Shown here: positions 24,047-36,118 of the stretch, one piece after another
Layout: each line of letters begins with the position of its first letter
How positions within the stretch are numbered: the stretch's first letter is position 1
DNA from: Perognathus longimembris pacificus
Taxonomy: Eukaryota; Chordata; Mammalia; Rodentia; Heteromyidae
Assembly: GCF_023159225.1 (NCBI RefSeq)
Contig: NC_063176.1
Span: 32,467,786 to 32,531,785 of the forward strand
Direction of reading: 5' to 3'
DNA: 64,000 bases
The notes under the pieces: model-generated
What the model was told of the DNA's origin: nothing
Database searches by the model: none
The model's input: only the letters and a program-made list of their open reading frames with translations
Made by a program: the position numbers and the translations under genes

Positions 24047-25168
24047 ATGGGCAGAAGAAACACAAGAAGGATGGCAAACAATGAAGTCTTATCTCCCACT
24101 CAAAACAAGCAGGAAGCAGAGCAGCCAATCAAAGACATAGAAGAGAACCCTCAAAATGCTCTAAAAAGTCTACTGATAAACATGATAAATGAAAAGTACG
24201 AATCTCTTCAGTCAATTATTCTAGAGCGTGAGGAGGCAAAGCAAAAATTAATGGAGAATTTCATGGCATCCACCAATAGAAAGATAAATGAACTTCAAGA
24301 GTCAAATGAAAAGATAGCTAACCAGCTTAAAGAATTGAGAGACAACTCTCAAAACCAAAGGAATGAAGTTAATGAAGTAAAGAAGTCCATACAAGACCTA
24401 AGAAATGACATGGAAATTATCAGGAAAGACCAGTCAGAAGCAAAAGAGATTCGAAATCAAGTAACTAGCCTACAGTCCCGACTAACTGAAGCAGAGGATT
24501 GAATTTCGGGAGCTGAAGATTCCTTAGACTCTATGGAGAAAGATAAAAAATCAATACAAATCCATTCCAATCAACAAAACAGATCGCTACAGGAAATTCA
24601 AGACACGATCAGGAAGCCCAATTTAAGGATAATAGGTATTGAGGAAAACTTGGAGAAAGAGGTTAATGGGATAGGCAACCTATTTAACAGAATATTAGCT
24701 GAGAACTTCCCAAATATCCAGAAGGAAAGGCCTATACAGATACAAGAAGCATTTAGAACCCCAAATCGACCAGACCAGAATAGGACATACCACTGACACA
24801 TTGTGATCAAAAAAGCTTCAGCAGAGTGCAAGGAAAAAATACTCAAAGCTGTTAGGGCAAAGAAAACAATCACATATAAAGGAAAAGCAATCAGAATTAC
24901 CCCAGACTTATCAGCAGAGACCATGAAAGCAAGGAGAGCCTGGAATGAAGTATACCAAACTCTAAATAAAAATAACTACCAACCAAGAATTCTGTACCCA
25001 GCCAAACTCTCCTTCATAGCTGAAGGTCAAATAAAAGTCTTCCACAATATGGAAAAACTTAAACAATATATCTCCACCAAACCAGCTTTACACAAAATCC
25101 TTAAAGATGTACTATACAGGGAAAATAATCAAGATCCCAATACAGACAGAGAAATGAACCCTAATTAG
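24047..25168 (+). pseudogene. L1 ORF1 (RNA-binding chaperone protein), two in-frame stops
   Basis: ORF1p is the trimeric RNA-binding protein that coats L1 RNA in the cytoplasmic particle. One frame runs from ATG 24047 (MGRRNTRRMANNEV) to TAA/TAG-type stop 25166-25168, 373 codons, close to the family norm. Residues about 30-150 form a Lys/Glu-rich coiled coil with heptads (NRKINELQESNEKIANQLKE). The C-terminal domain at 24803-25168 has the conserved RITPDLSAETMKARRAWNEV and PRILYPAKLSFIAEG blocks. TGA stops interrupt at 24500-24502 and 24794-24796. Both sit where the family usually has arginine, so C-to-T change at a CGA codon is the simple explanation. No frameshift is needed to read through the whole length. 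Confidence 0.93.
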
Positions 25169-25214
25169 TAAACATCAGATCAAGAAATGGGAAGACACAG
25201 CTTTAAACAAGATA

Positions 25215-28200
25215 GTGATAATGAAAGGAACAAACGATCATCTCTCAATCCTAACTGTCAACATTAATGGACTTAATTCTCCAATCAAACGACATAGGCT
25301 CATAAGTTGGATCAAAAATCAAGATCCATCTTTCTGCTGCCTCCAAGAGACACATCTATCCAGCAAAAGTAAACATCTTCTAAAAGTGAAAGGCTGGAAA
25401 CCAATATCTCAAGCAAATGGCCCCCATAAGCAGGCTGGAGTTGCAATCCTAGTATCAGACAAAATTGACTTCAAATTAAAAAAGGTAAGAAGAGACAAAG
25501 AAAGTTACTACATACTAGTAAAAGGATCTCTCCTACAGGAAGAAATAACCATTCTAAATATCTACACACCAAATGCAGGAGCACCCAAATTCATCAAAAA
25601 AACACTACTGGCACTAAAATCACTCATAGACCCAAACACATTGATAGTTGGGGACTTTAACACTCCACTATCACCTCTGGACAGATCAACATGCCAAAAA
25701 CTGAACAAAGAAACCACAGAAGTAAACAATTGCATAGACCAACTAGACTTAATCAACATCTACAGAATATTCCACCCAGCAAGGACAGAATACACATTCT
25801 TTTCGGCAGCACATGGAACATTCTCCAAAATAGATCACATCTTAAGGAACAAAGAAAATCTGTACAAATTCAGAAGTATCAAAAGCATTCCCTGCATTCT
25901 CTCAGACCACAACAGAATAAAATTAGAGCTCAACTCAGCCAGCCACCACAGAAATTGCTGCAATTCATGGAGACTAAACAACACACTGCTGAACCATAAG
26001 AGGGTCATTGAAGAAATTAAAACGGAAATTCAAATGTTTATGGAATTCAACCAAGTTGAGGACACATAGTACCAGCTCCTTTGGGACACAGCAAAGGCAG
26101 TACTCAGAGGAAAATTTATATCTCTGAGTGCATACATCAACAAACTGGAGAAACAGCAACTAAATAATTTAAGGAAGCACCTTAATTTCCTTGAGAGAGA
26201 ACAACAAGCCAAACCCCAAGTCAATAGATGGAAGCAAATAATTAAAATCAAATCAGAAATCAATCAATTAGAGACAAAAAAACCATCGACAAAACAAAGA
26301 GTTGGTTGTTTGAAAAAATCAACAAGATAGACAGACCCCTGGCAAAACTGACCAAAAAACGAAGGCAGCACACTCAAATAAACAAGATAAGAGATAAAAC
26401 AGGTAACATCACCACAGAAATAACCGAAATTCAGAAAATAATAAGGGACTATTTTGCAAACCTTTATGCCAACAAATTCAAGAACTTGGAAGAAATGGAT
26501 GATTTCCTAGAAAAAATTGATACCCCAAACTCAACCATGAAGATTTAAACCTTCTAAACAGACCCATATCCAGTATTGAAATAGAAACGGCAATAAATGA
26601 TCTCCCATCCAAGAAAAGCCCAGGTCCAGACAGATTCACTGCAGAATTCTACAAGGCCTTCAAAACAGAACTCACTCCAATATTTCTCAAACTCTTCAAT
26701 GAAATTGAAAGAGAACGTTCACTACCAGACTCATTTTATGAAGCCAGTATAACCCTCATCCCAAAACCAGGCAGAGACTCATCACGGAAAGAGGACTACA
26801 GACCAATCTCCCTGATGAACATAGATGCAAAAATTCTCAACAAAATTCTGGCTAATCGACTTCAACAGGTCATCAAAAAATCATACACCACGATCAAACT
26901 GCAAAGTTGGTTTAATATACGCAAGTCAATTAATGTAATCCATTACATCATCCGGAGATAGGTAAAGAACCACATGATTTTATCTCTGGAAGCGGATAAA
27001 TCGTTTGATAAAATCCAGCACCCATTTAGGCTAAAAGCTCTGGAAAAACTGGGATTCCAGGGAGCATTCCTGAATATAATCAAGGCATTTTATGACAAAA
27101 CAACAGCAAGCATAACTCTAAATGGTGAAAAACTAAAGCCATTCCCTTCAAAATCAGGAACAAGGCAGGGATGTCCACTCTCTCCCCTGCTCTTCAACAT
27201 AGTACTAGAATTCCTTGCAAGAGCAATCAGGAGAGAAGAAAATATAAAGGGGATCCAAGTAGGTAAAGATGAAGTTAAACTCTCTCTCTTCACAGATGAC
27301 ATGATCCTATACCTAAAGAATCCCATAGACTCTACCCCCAAGCTACTAGAGCTGATCCAAACCTTTGGCAAAGTTGCAGGATATAAAAGAAACCTTCAAA
27401 AATCAATGGCCTTTCTGTATGCTAACGACCCAAAGACCGAGGCTGATATCAGCAAAGCAAGCCCCTTTGAAATAGCCTCCAAAAACATAAAATACCTAGG
27501 AATAACCTTAACCAAAGAAGGGAAAGACCTCTTTGAGGAGAACTTTAAAACCTTGAAAAACGAAATTAAGTCAGAACTAAGGAAATGGAAAAACCTCCCA
27601 TGCTCCTGGATTGGGAGGATTAATATAATCAAAATGGCAATATTGCCAAAGGCTATCTACAAATTCAATGCAATACCCATTAATATCCCAACACCATTTT
27701 TTGATGAAATAGAGGAAGCAATCCAGAAACTCATATGGAACAATAAAAGACCTAGAATAGCAAAAACAATCCTAAGTAGAAAGAATAGTGCTGGAGGAAT
27801 TACAATACCCAACTTCAAGCTGTATTATAAAGCTATAGTAATAAAAACAGCTTGGTATTGGCACCGGAACAGGCCTGAAGACCAATGGAACAGAATTGAA
27901 GACCTGGGAATGAACCCACAGAAGTACGCCTAATTAATCTTTGATAGAGGGGCTAAGACAATAGTTTGGAAGAAAGATAGCCTCTTTAACAAATTGTGCT
28001 GGAAAAACTGGCTCAACACATGCAACAAACTAAAACTAGATCCTTATATATCACTCTGCACCAAAATCAATTCCAAATGGATTAAAGACCTCGAAATCAA
28101 AACAGACACCCTGAAAACACTAAAGGAAGAAGTAGGAGAAACACTTGGGCTCCTTGGCGCAGGACGGAACTTCCTGAACAAAGACCCAGAAAGGCTACAA

Positions 28201-29036
28201 ATCAGAGAAAGGTTTCGACAAATGGGACTGCATCAAACTGCAGAGCTTCTGCACGGCAAAGGACATAGCTTGCAAGATAAACAGAAAGCCCACAGACTGG
28301 GAGAAAATCTTTACTGGCCATTCAACAGACAAAGGCCTCATATCTAAAATATATGCAGAACTAAAAAAATTACTTTCCTCCAAAACAAAACCACAAAGAA
28401 CTAATAGCCCACTCATCAAGTGGGCTAAAGACCTACAAAGAGACTTCTATGATGAGGAAATGAGAATGGCCAAGAGACATATGAAAAAATGCTCTACATC
28501 ACTGGCCATAAAGGAAATGCAAATCAAAACAACATTGAGATTCCATCTCACCCCAGTAAGAATGTCATTTATCAAGAAAACTAACAATAACAGTTGTTGG
28601 AGGGGATGTGGCCAAAAGGGAACCCTACTTCATTGTTGGTGGGAATGTAAACTGGTTCAGCCACTCTGGGGAGCAGTATGGAGATTCCTCAGAAGGCTAA
28701 ATGTACAACTCCCCTATGACCCAGCAACCCCACTTTTGGGTATTTATCTAAAAAAACTATAAACAAAATCAAAGTAAAGCCACCAGCACAACAATGTTCA
28801 TTGCAGCGCAATTTGTCATAGCGAGAATCTGGAAGCAACCCAGATGCCCCTCTGTAGACGAATGGATCAGGAAAATGTGGTACATATACACATTGGAATT
28901 TTATACCTCTATCAGAAAGAATGACATTGCCCCATTTGTAAGGAAATGGAATGACTTGGAAAAAATTATACTCAGTGAAGTAAGCCAGACCCAAAGAAAC
29001 ATGGACTCTATGGTCTCCCTTATTGGGACTAATTAG
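25215..29036 (+). pseudogene. L1 ORF2 (endonuclease and reverse transcriptase), multiply broken
   Basis: ORF2p nicks target DNA and reverse-transcribes L1 RNA. The endonuclease domain (25215 to about 25930) is intact, with NINGLN, LQETHL, VGDFNTPLSP, KIDHIL and the SDH motif. RT: motif [13 protein letters not shown] is present. The FADD box reads FTDD (27289-27300), and the motif A catalytic Asp is Glu (codon 26989-26991). The C-terminal zinc knuckle C-x3-C-x7-H-x4-C is at about 28595-28651. Lesions: TAG 26067-26069; one-base loss in the A-run 26276-26282; frame change near 26540; TAG 26959-26961; TAA 27931-27933; one-base gain near 28215; stop and frame change at 28760-28793. Total length about 1,273 codons, normal for L1. 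Not functional as it stands. Confidence 0.95.
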
Positions 29037-29548
29037 CACAGGTTTAGGCAGTCACAACAGAGGATCACAAGAGCCCAATAGCTATACCCTTATGATCCCA
29101 TAAGATGATGCTAAGGGAAATGAACTCCATTTTATGAAAATGATTGTTATATCTGAGTTGAAACTACTTTCAACATCCCATGTGTATCTGTAGTTTCTAC
29201 TATTGATGATGTTTCGTGTATCACCTTGTTGTGATTGTATCTACACTATCTCTGTAATCTTATCTGAGTGTATGGGAAACAGTGTGTACTGGTATTAGAA
29301 TTAGGAAATTCAAAGGGAATACCAAAATTGAGAGACAAAGGGTAAAATACGAGAAACAACAACAAAAGCAATACTTGCAAAACTGTTTGGTGTAAGTGAA
29401 CTGAAAACCTCAGGGGGGGACAGGGGGAGGGGGGAGGGGGGTATGAGGGACAAGGTAACAAACAGTACAAGAAATGTATCCAATGCCTAACGTGTGAAAC
29501 TGTAACCTCTCTGTACATCAGTTTTATAATAAAAACTTAAAAAAAAAA
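29037..29548 (+). other. L1 3' UTR with G-quadruplex-forming tract
   Basis: Follows the ORF2 end. At 29413-29441 there are four G-runs (7, 5, 6 and 6 G) split by one to three bases, a strong G4 pattern that L1 3' UTRs commonly carry. The end reads ACATCAGTTTTATAATAAAA and then the A-tail. Confidence 0.9.
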
Positions 29549-29563
29549 AGAAACACTAATGCA

Positions 29564-32500
29564 CTACTGCTGTCCATAAGAGGTATGTGTTTCCATATAC
29601 TGTGACAGACACATATGCAAATTGTCTCTGTTGTTCTTCCTAATCTTAATTATAATAATTATCTAATTATCACCATTCCCATTTTACAGGATTAAGACTC
29701 AGTAAGATTATTTGTCCTTTAACCTAAAACAATAAAGCTACCATTTGAACAGAAATTAATTCAAAATGTTGTCTAATATTTTACATTGCTTTCCCCATAA
29801 AAGGAAAAACTAAAATCATATACTCAATGTGATGTTGTATTTATGATATAGGTCAGAACATTGAGGGTTGGATGACACTTACACTAATGATATTTTCCAT
29901 AAGAGATCTTGGCAAGGTGAAAGCATATGATTAATATTGTTCCAATGAGCACCTGTTTTCTGTCTTGGAGACTCAAAATCTATCAGAACACAGATATTTG
30001 ACTAGTCTCTTTCCTGAAACTTGCATTCTGCCATGTTTGGCATACAAACACCTGCAGGGTACATTGATCCTTTCTAACTAGTGTTCCTTGTTAGAGTTAC
30101 CAAATTTTTTAAAATCTCTGTCGGGTTTTCTTATTTTGAGTTTTCTCTAGGTTATCTATCTTTGAGTTTCCCTAATTAAAACTACATTGCTCAATATGAG
30201 GTTAGTAAGCTTAGTCCCTAAAATGAAATCCCATTCTCTATGAAACCCACTTAATTATGCCCAAGTAGACGATTCACATATTTAAGACTATGCTTCAAAA
30301 ATAAAATTTTAAATGTTTCTTACAAACATAATTAAATTATCTCTAAGAATTTGTTTTTATGACATGTTATACAGATTGTGCCCTGAGATTGTTTATCCTG
30401 TTTGGCATCAAATTTGGGAGGGTAGATTGAACTGTTGTAAAGTGGTTGATAAAAACTTTTCGTAGTAAGTTATAGGAATATTAATAATTCACTATTTTCT
30501 TAAGGTTTTATTACAAATCATTATAAAAGAAATGACCATATCTCACTAAAGTTTGATTCTATGAAAACAAAGAAAATTACAGGGTATCATATATAGAAAT
30601 GTATAAGTTTTCACAGCTAAATATTTTCCCAATAAAATATTAATTATATGCACATATAAAATATTCTCATTAATTAACTACACTTATATATTACCACCTT
30701 ACAAGATATGATGTGAGACAGATATGATGTGTGACAAAAACATTGACAATTTCAAGTAGTATGGGCTTTTACTACTTCTCAATTCTTGTCTTGAAAATAA
30801 CACTGTAATAATCTAAGGTCGAGAAGAATGTAGTTTATGATCTACCACATTGAGATAACTCTGACTTAGTTATTTTTTTCAGTTTTCTTACACATTTCCC
30901 ACTATTGAAAAAGAACTGGAAGCAACAACAACTGCTATGAAATAATGACAAGTAAAGGTCACTTCAATTCTGTAAAGACATATTTGCAGTTTCCATGAAA
31001 TCTATTTATGTAAGTTACTGCACAGACACAATTGATGGGAAATTTGTTTTAAAATATTTTAAAAGCTCTATTTTATGTGATAAAACAAATTACAGCAACA
31101 CTAGGACAAGACAAATAATAACATCACTCTGGTTTCAAACAATAAAAATGTGCAACCTGTTGTATTTTCCTGAAAGGGTACTCAAATACAGGTAAATCAC
31201 TTTATATTTCTCTACTGACTGGAGAGCCAGATTATCATATAACAAACTCACTTCTGCAGACTGTCAGACAAAAAATTAAATCAGTATTGATAAGATTTTT
31301 ACAGACATACACTTTTATTCTTTTTTGATATTTATAGTTACTGGAAGTACACTAACAATATTTTCTCTAGCATTTTTCCATGATTTGATTTACTAACTAG
31401 ATAAAATGGGGCATGTTTATTATGAATCTACCAAGACAAAATGGAAAAGGGTGAAATACCAGCAGACCTCCTTAAATGTATTACTCATGTTTCTAAGATA
31501 TTGGTACTGTTGGCTTAGATTAATGTATTGAGAGTGGGTGTATAAACCCTTCAGGCATTCACTGACAGAACATTAACTATAGTAAATGGCAAGAAAGCTA
31601 AGTTCTATCTGACCTCCTACATGTTCAGTGAGGCTAACTGTAGACATTACATTTTCTTTTCATCTTTTAAGAACTTATGTACAGAGAATCTAAATTCAGA
31701 TTCATATGACTCACACAGAGACTGCGTTCTTGCCACTGGGGACTTTGTATTGGTCTTGAGTTGGATGAGAATTTCTTATTTCAAAGATACTATAAGAATA
31801 TATAAAGACAAAGATATTGCAGGCATATTGTGTTCATATAAGAGTGAAAGAAGGTGTACATTCTCCTGAAAGATTAGCTCAAATGATAAAATAGAATTAG
31901 TGTGTGTATGTGTGTGTGTGTACACACATACTCATCTATATAATACATATTTTTCTTAGGAAGGTGAGTGTGAGCTGTCCAAAATAGGATATTAAATATG
32001 AGATTAGCACTGATTAATATTAAATTCTTGAAGTTAAATATTCTGCTTCAGAATATTTTATTTGAAATCACCTATCATAAAACGTTTTGTGGAATAGAGG
32101 ATATTCCAAAATAAAGCAAATACTTATGCAGCATATGTCAAAGGTTGTAAGAGGCACAACATTAAAACCAAGCATTTAGATAGACTTACAATTTGATGAA
32201 AACTATAAACCAATACATATAAGCTCAATGACTGCCAAATGAAAGTAATATGAAAAGTACTTCACTTTAGACTATATCATAATCAAATTTCTCAGCTTAA
32301 AAATGAAATTACTGACATCATTTCTTATCAGAAGCAAAGGAAGTAAAAAGAAAATAGAGCTGAGCACATCTTTAAATATTGAATGAAGAATTCTATCAAC
32401 TTAGTGTTACATTTCTAGTAAAATATTGCTGAAAACAGTGATGACAATGTAAAAACTCCTTGAGATACAGAAAAGCTGTAAGAATTCATCACCACCAGCA

Positions 32501-33680
32501 GCTCTAAAAAGCATAAATTGGAGTCCTTCAGGCAGAAGGAAAAGGACACTGATAGAAACTGGGTCTAAAAAATGAATAAAGAGCAGAGAGATGACAATTA
32601 TATTAACAAGTAAGTGTATTTTAAAACATTGAACAATTTTAAAGATAATTTGTTATATGAGAGATGAAAATGTAGAATTTACAACACAAGTAAGAATAAG
32701 ATGAAAATAACAGCATAAACACCAGGGGGATAAAATGTACTACTGTAAGACTATCAATTAATTATATATCAAGTTGTGGAGGGAGACAGTTATTTTAGAG
32801 ACAGATGCTGTGAATGGTAAGCAGCCACTAAATAGAGGAGAATTATAGTTAGTTAATTGAAAATAAACATAAAATACAATCAATAAAATAAGAGAAGCCC
32901 CTATTTTAGAGGGGGAGGAAGAGAGATAAAAGAGAGAGAAAAATGTGAATAGAAATGAACAGAAAATAGATGACACGTTCAAACAAAAGCATAATCTTTA
33001 TGCAACTAAATATATATTATATGTAAATGATAGAGCTTATTAGGTTGGATTTTTATACAAAGGCTTTAACTGCTATATTCAGCAATCTATATGGTATCTT
33101 TTCTGTACAGAGACAGAGTTTAAATGAACAAGATGAAAAAAATTCTAAGATGATTCAAATAAAGGTAAAATGTGTATATTGATATATCCGAAAATGTACA
33201 TATCAGAAAAATAAGGCCATTACATAACTAATAATGAAACTTCAATGTACATGAAACATAATTAGATAAAAACCTCAAAGAATTGCAGTGAGAAATTTCT
33301 ATCTCACAATCAGTAGCACAAGTACATGCAGATTGATTAAACAACAGTCCCAATAACTTAATTTACTGGAGATTAAAGAATTCTCTGTGTAGTAATAGCA
33401 AAAGATAATTTTTTCAAGATTATGCAAAAATTTTATCAAAATAGATCCCTTAACCAATCAAACATTTCAAATAAACTACCATTTATTCAATTCCTGCATA
33501 TTATATTCTCTACCCAAAACTGATTTGAACTGTAATTTATGGAATGTTGTTTGCAAACATTCAAAAATTGAAAGACTAAGTAATATATAGGTATCTAATA
33601 GGTTTAAGGACAAAAAAATGGAACAGAATATTTTGAGTAGAATTAAAATGAAAATGTTCTATATCAACCTGTACTGTACA
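29564..33680. other. Unassigned AT-rich sequence
   Basis: About 4 kb without a recognised repeat or gene, apart from a TG-rich microsatellite at 31901-31920. Short open frames (for example 30995 and 31621) have no domain signal. A weak tRNA-like remnant may precede the GAT repeat at 33685. Confidence 0.5.
31901..31926. repeat. Short (TG)n / (CA)n microsatellite
   Basis: TG repeats with one ATG interruption, passing into ACACAC. Confidence 0.85.
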
Positions 33681-33748
33681 CAACCAAGAGAGATGGATCA
33701 AGCAGGTGACCTAATGGATGCAAAGCCTTAGGTCAAATCTCAGAAAAT

Positions 33749-33813
33749 GATGATAATGATGATGATGATGACAACAATGATGACCACCACCAACACAACC
33801 ATAACAACAACTA
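33749..33813. repeat. (GAT)n and related A/C-rich trinucleotide tract
   Basis: GATGATAATGATGATGATGA followed by CAACAATGATGACCACCACC and similar. A decayed microsatellite, perhaps once a SINE tail. Confidence 0.8.
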
Positions 33814-34161
33814 AATAAGCAACTGTGCCTCTACCACTCAACCCCTTCCCTGAAATTTATCCTTTTCCCTTATATATCTTCATGACTTCATTGAGAGTTT
33901 ACCTTTATAATTAATACTTTTTAGATAATCTGCATATTTCAAACACTTACGTAGCTGTAGCTTTTGTCTTGTGGAGTCAATTACTAGATAAACGCTGGAA
34001 TTCAGTAGAAATGTTTCATTTCCTCACATTGATAGAAGAATACTATAAACACTTAGGTGTGGTGTTATTTATTCATTTTTGCTTTCAGGTGACATTTAAT
34101 TGAAGGAAAACAACTGTGGGAAGAATATTCAGTTATTCTCCATAAAAAAATAAAAATTGAC

Positions 34162-34365
34162 TGCCAGGCACTGGTGGCTCATGCCTGTAATCCTAGCTAC
34201 TCAGGAGGCTGAGATCTGAGGATATCAATTCAGAGTAGTCCAATTGTCCAATTAACCAATCAAAAACCAGAAGTGATGCTGTGTCTCAAGTGTAGAGCAC
34301 TAACCTGAACACACAAAGGCTCAAGGGCAGAGCCCAAACCCTGAATTCAAGCCTCAAAACTAACA
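34162..34365 (+). repeat. Dimeric SINE, B1/Alu-like head
   Basis: The 7SL-type head is clear (GGTGGCTCATGCCTGTAATC, CTACTCAGGAGGCTGAGATC). It is followed by the tRNA-like half (AAGTGATGCTGTGTCTCAAG, CCTGAATTCAAGCC) and an A-rich tail. Confidence 0.9.
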
Positions 34366-34465
34366 GAAAATTAAAAATACAACCTAAAAACATTATGTTT
34401 TATAGATTTCACTTTTGATTATTTACACAAAACTCTTGAAATTAGAAAAATATTGGCATGATGGC

Positions 34466-34830
34466 AATCTTATTTTCATTGTGGCATTATACCTAATAGC
34501 CAAAATGTTAAGGCAAACTAGATGACCTTCAACATATGAACAGAGTGCACATATTAAAACAATGGAATACTATCGAGCCATTAATAAAGAAACTCTGTGA
34601 TCAATAAGAACATGGGTAAAATTAGAGAGCATTAAGTGAAATAAACCAGTCACAAAAAGACAAGTGTTGCATACTTCAGCTTACATGAACTGTATAAAAT
34701 TGCTGAATTATTTGACTCCAGGGTGGTTTCTAGGAGCTAGTTTGGGGAAAATAAGGAGTTAATAATTATTTGCACATAGTTACAGTTCAGGTCAGATGAA
34801 TAGTCCTAGCTCTTTGTTGTGAAACATGAT
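34466..34830 (+). mobile_element. Ancient L1, ORF2 C-terminus and 3' UTR
   Basis: ATTGTGGCATTATACCTAATAGCC, ACAATGGAATACTATCGAGCC and ATTAAGTGAAATAAACCAG match the conserved ORF2 end of mammal-wide L1 lineages, not the young local family. Coding frame destroyed. (Motifs abridged; the first spans about 34478-34502.). Confidence 0.8.
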
Positions 34831-35560
34831 GCCAATACCCAACAATATTTTATTTTATACTTCAAACTTTGGCAAGAGATTAGATTTCATACTATGCTTT
34901 AATGAAATAAGTTAAATTCCAAGAAGAGATTTCCTTATTCCTATATTTAATGTAACTGGAATAAAAACATGTAAACAATTTTTTAAGTGGGAATTTTTGA
35001 AATTATAAATGTTTTTCACTTTTTCCTCTTCCTTGTTATGTATCCATCCTTCTTTTTTGTCAGCATACATACTTTGCTAGAGGGAAAATAAGATCATGAT
35101 TCTAAAGTTTTAAAAAGGGCACATGACTCTCTACCTCCTAAATTCACTAAAAATCCAAAAATATCTTTCTCTCCTTTAACATGACACAATTAATCATTTA
35201 ATATTGAAATTGGAGTCATATTTCCCAGAGCACAGGGGATACATCTCCATAAATGATTGCATCTCCATTTGATGGAGAAAAAAAGGAAAACAAAAGGAAG
35301 GTGGAGACACAACCAAAGCCCACTCTGTGGTGACCACAGTACTGTTAAGAATGTGACAGATACTATGTATAATTGCTTCATTTTGTTATGTGATTTTCTA
35401 ATAGATAAAGTGAAGATTAATAATGTTTACTTTTACTATATACTTTTTGGAAAGATCAAAGATGATATGGGAATTTTTTAGCATGCTTTCACACACAAGT
35501 AGCATGCAACTACTGAACTCAAGCCGGTTTGTAAACTGGTATTATAACATTCTGATCAAC

Positions 35561-35606
<46 letters not shown>
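35561..35606. repeat. (TCTA)n microsatellite
   Basis: About eleven CTAT units directly before the minus-strand SINE. In this orientation it sits at the SINE's 3' tail. Confidence 0.95.
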
Positions 35607-35607
<1 letters not shown>

Positions 35608-35614
35608 CTCTAAT

Positions 35615-35858
35615 CTGTTTATTTATTTTGTCCTGAAGCTTGAGATCAGGGTCTGGGTACTGTCCCTGAGCTTCTTTTGTTCAAGGCTAGCACTCTACCA
35701 CTTTAAACCACAGTGCCCCTTTGGTTTTCTGGTAGTTAACTGGAAATAAGGGTCTCAGACTTTCCTCCCTGGGCTGGTTTTGAATCACAATCATCAGACA
35801 TTAGTCTCCTTAGTAACTAGGATTATAGGCATGATCCATCAGCATCTGGCTGTGACCA
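35615..35858 (-). repeat. Dimeric SINE, B1/Alu-like head
   Basis: Minus orientation: the right half comes first (CAAGGCTAGCACTCTACCAC), then GGCTGGTTTTGAATCACAAT and AGTAACTAGGATTATAGGCA of the 7SL-like head. Diverged. Confidence 0.88.
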
Positions 35859-35882
35859 TAACTTGATTTGCTGCTTATAAAC

Positions 35883-35884
<2 letters not shown>

Positions 35885-35921
<37 letters not shown>
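35885..35921. repeat. (GT)n microsatellite
   Basis: Eighteen uninterrupted GT units. Confidence 0.97.
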
Positions 35922-35922
<1 letters not shown>

Positions 35923-36118
35923 TTGTAGGTGTGTATGTCTGCAGATAATCACTAATTTAACAAATATTTATTATGTCCTGATACTGTGCTTTGCACCTTG
36001 TTCATATCAACACAGACTTTGTGTAAGTTATATTATGGGACAAAGTTAAATCTAGTCAAAGTATGTAAAAGTCAGGTAAGATGTTCAAGTAATGTTTTCT
36101 TGTACGATCCTTAAAAAC

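Larger units (their letters stand above)
22161..29563 (+). mobile_element. Full-length LINE-1 with perfect 15-bp TSD
   Basis: The 15-bp direct repeat AGAAACACTAATGCA lies at 22161-22175 and 29549-29563 and bounds 7,373 bp. The order is 5' UTR (22176-24046), ORF1 (24047-25168), 46-bp spacer, ORF2 (25215-29036), 3' UTR with G-quadruplex-forming tract, AATAAA-like signal and A-tail. The insertion junction TT/AGAA suits the L1 endonuclease. The TSD is still identical, so the insertion is fairly recent, yet both ORFs carry disabling changes. It can serve as the reference for the truncated copies elsewhere in the window. Confidence 0.97.

Noticed and set aside
35561..35921. CRISPR-like regular repeats
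   Set aside because: They are simple TCTA and GT microsatellites without spacers, in a mammalian context.
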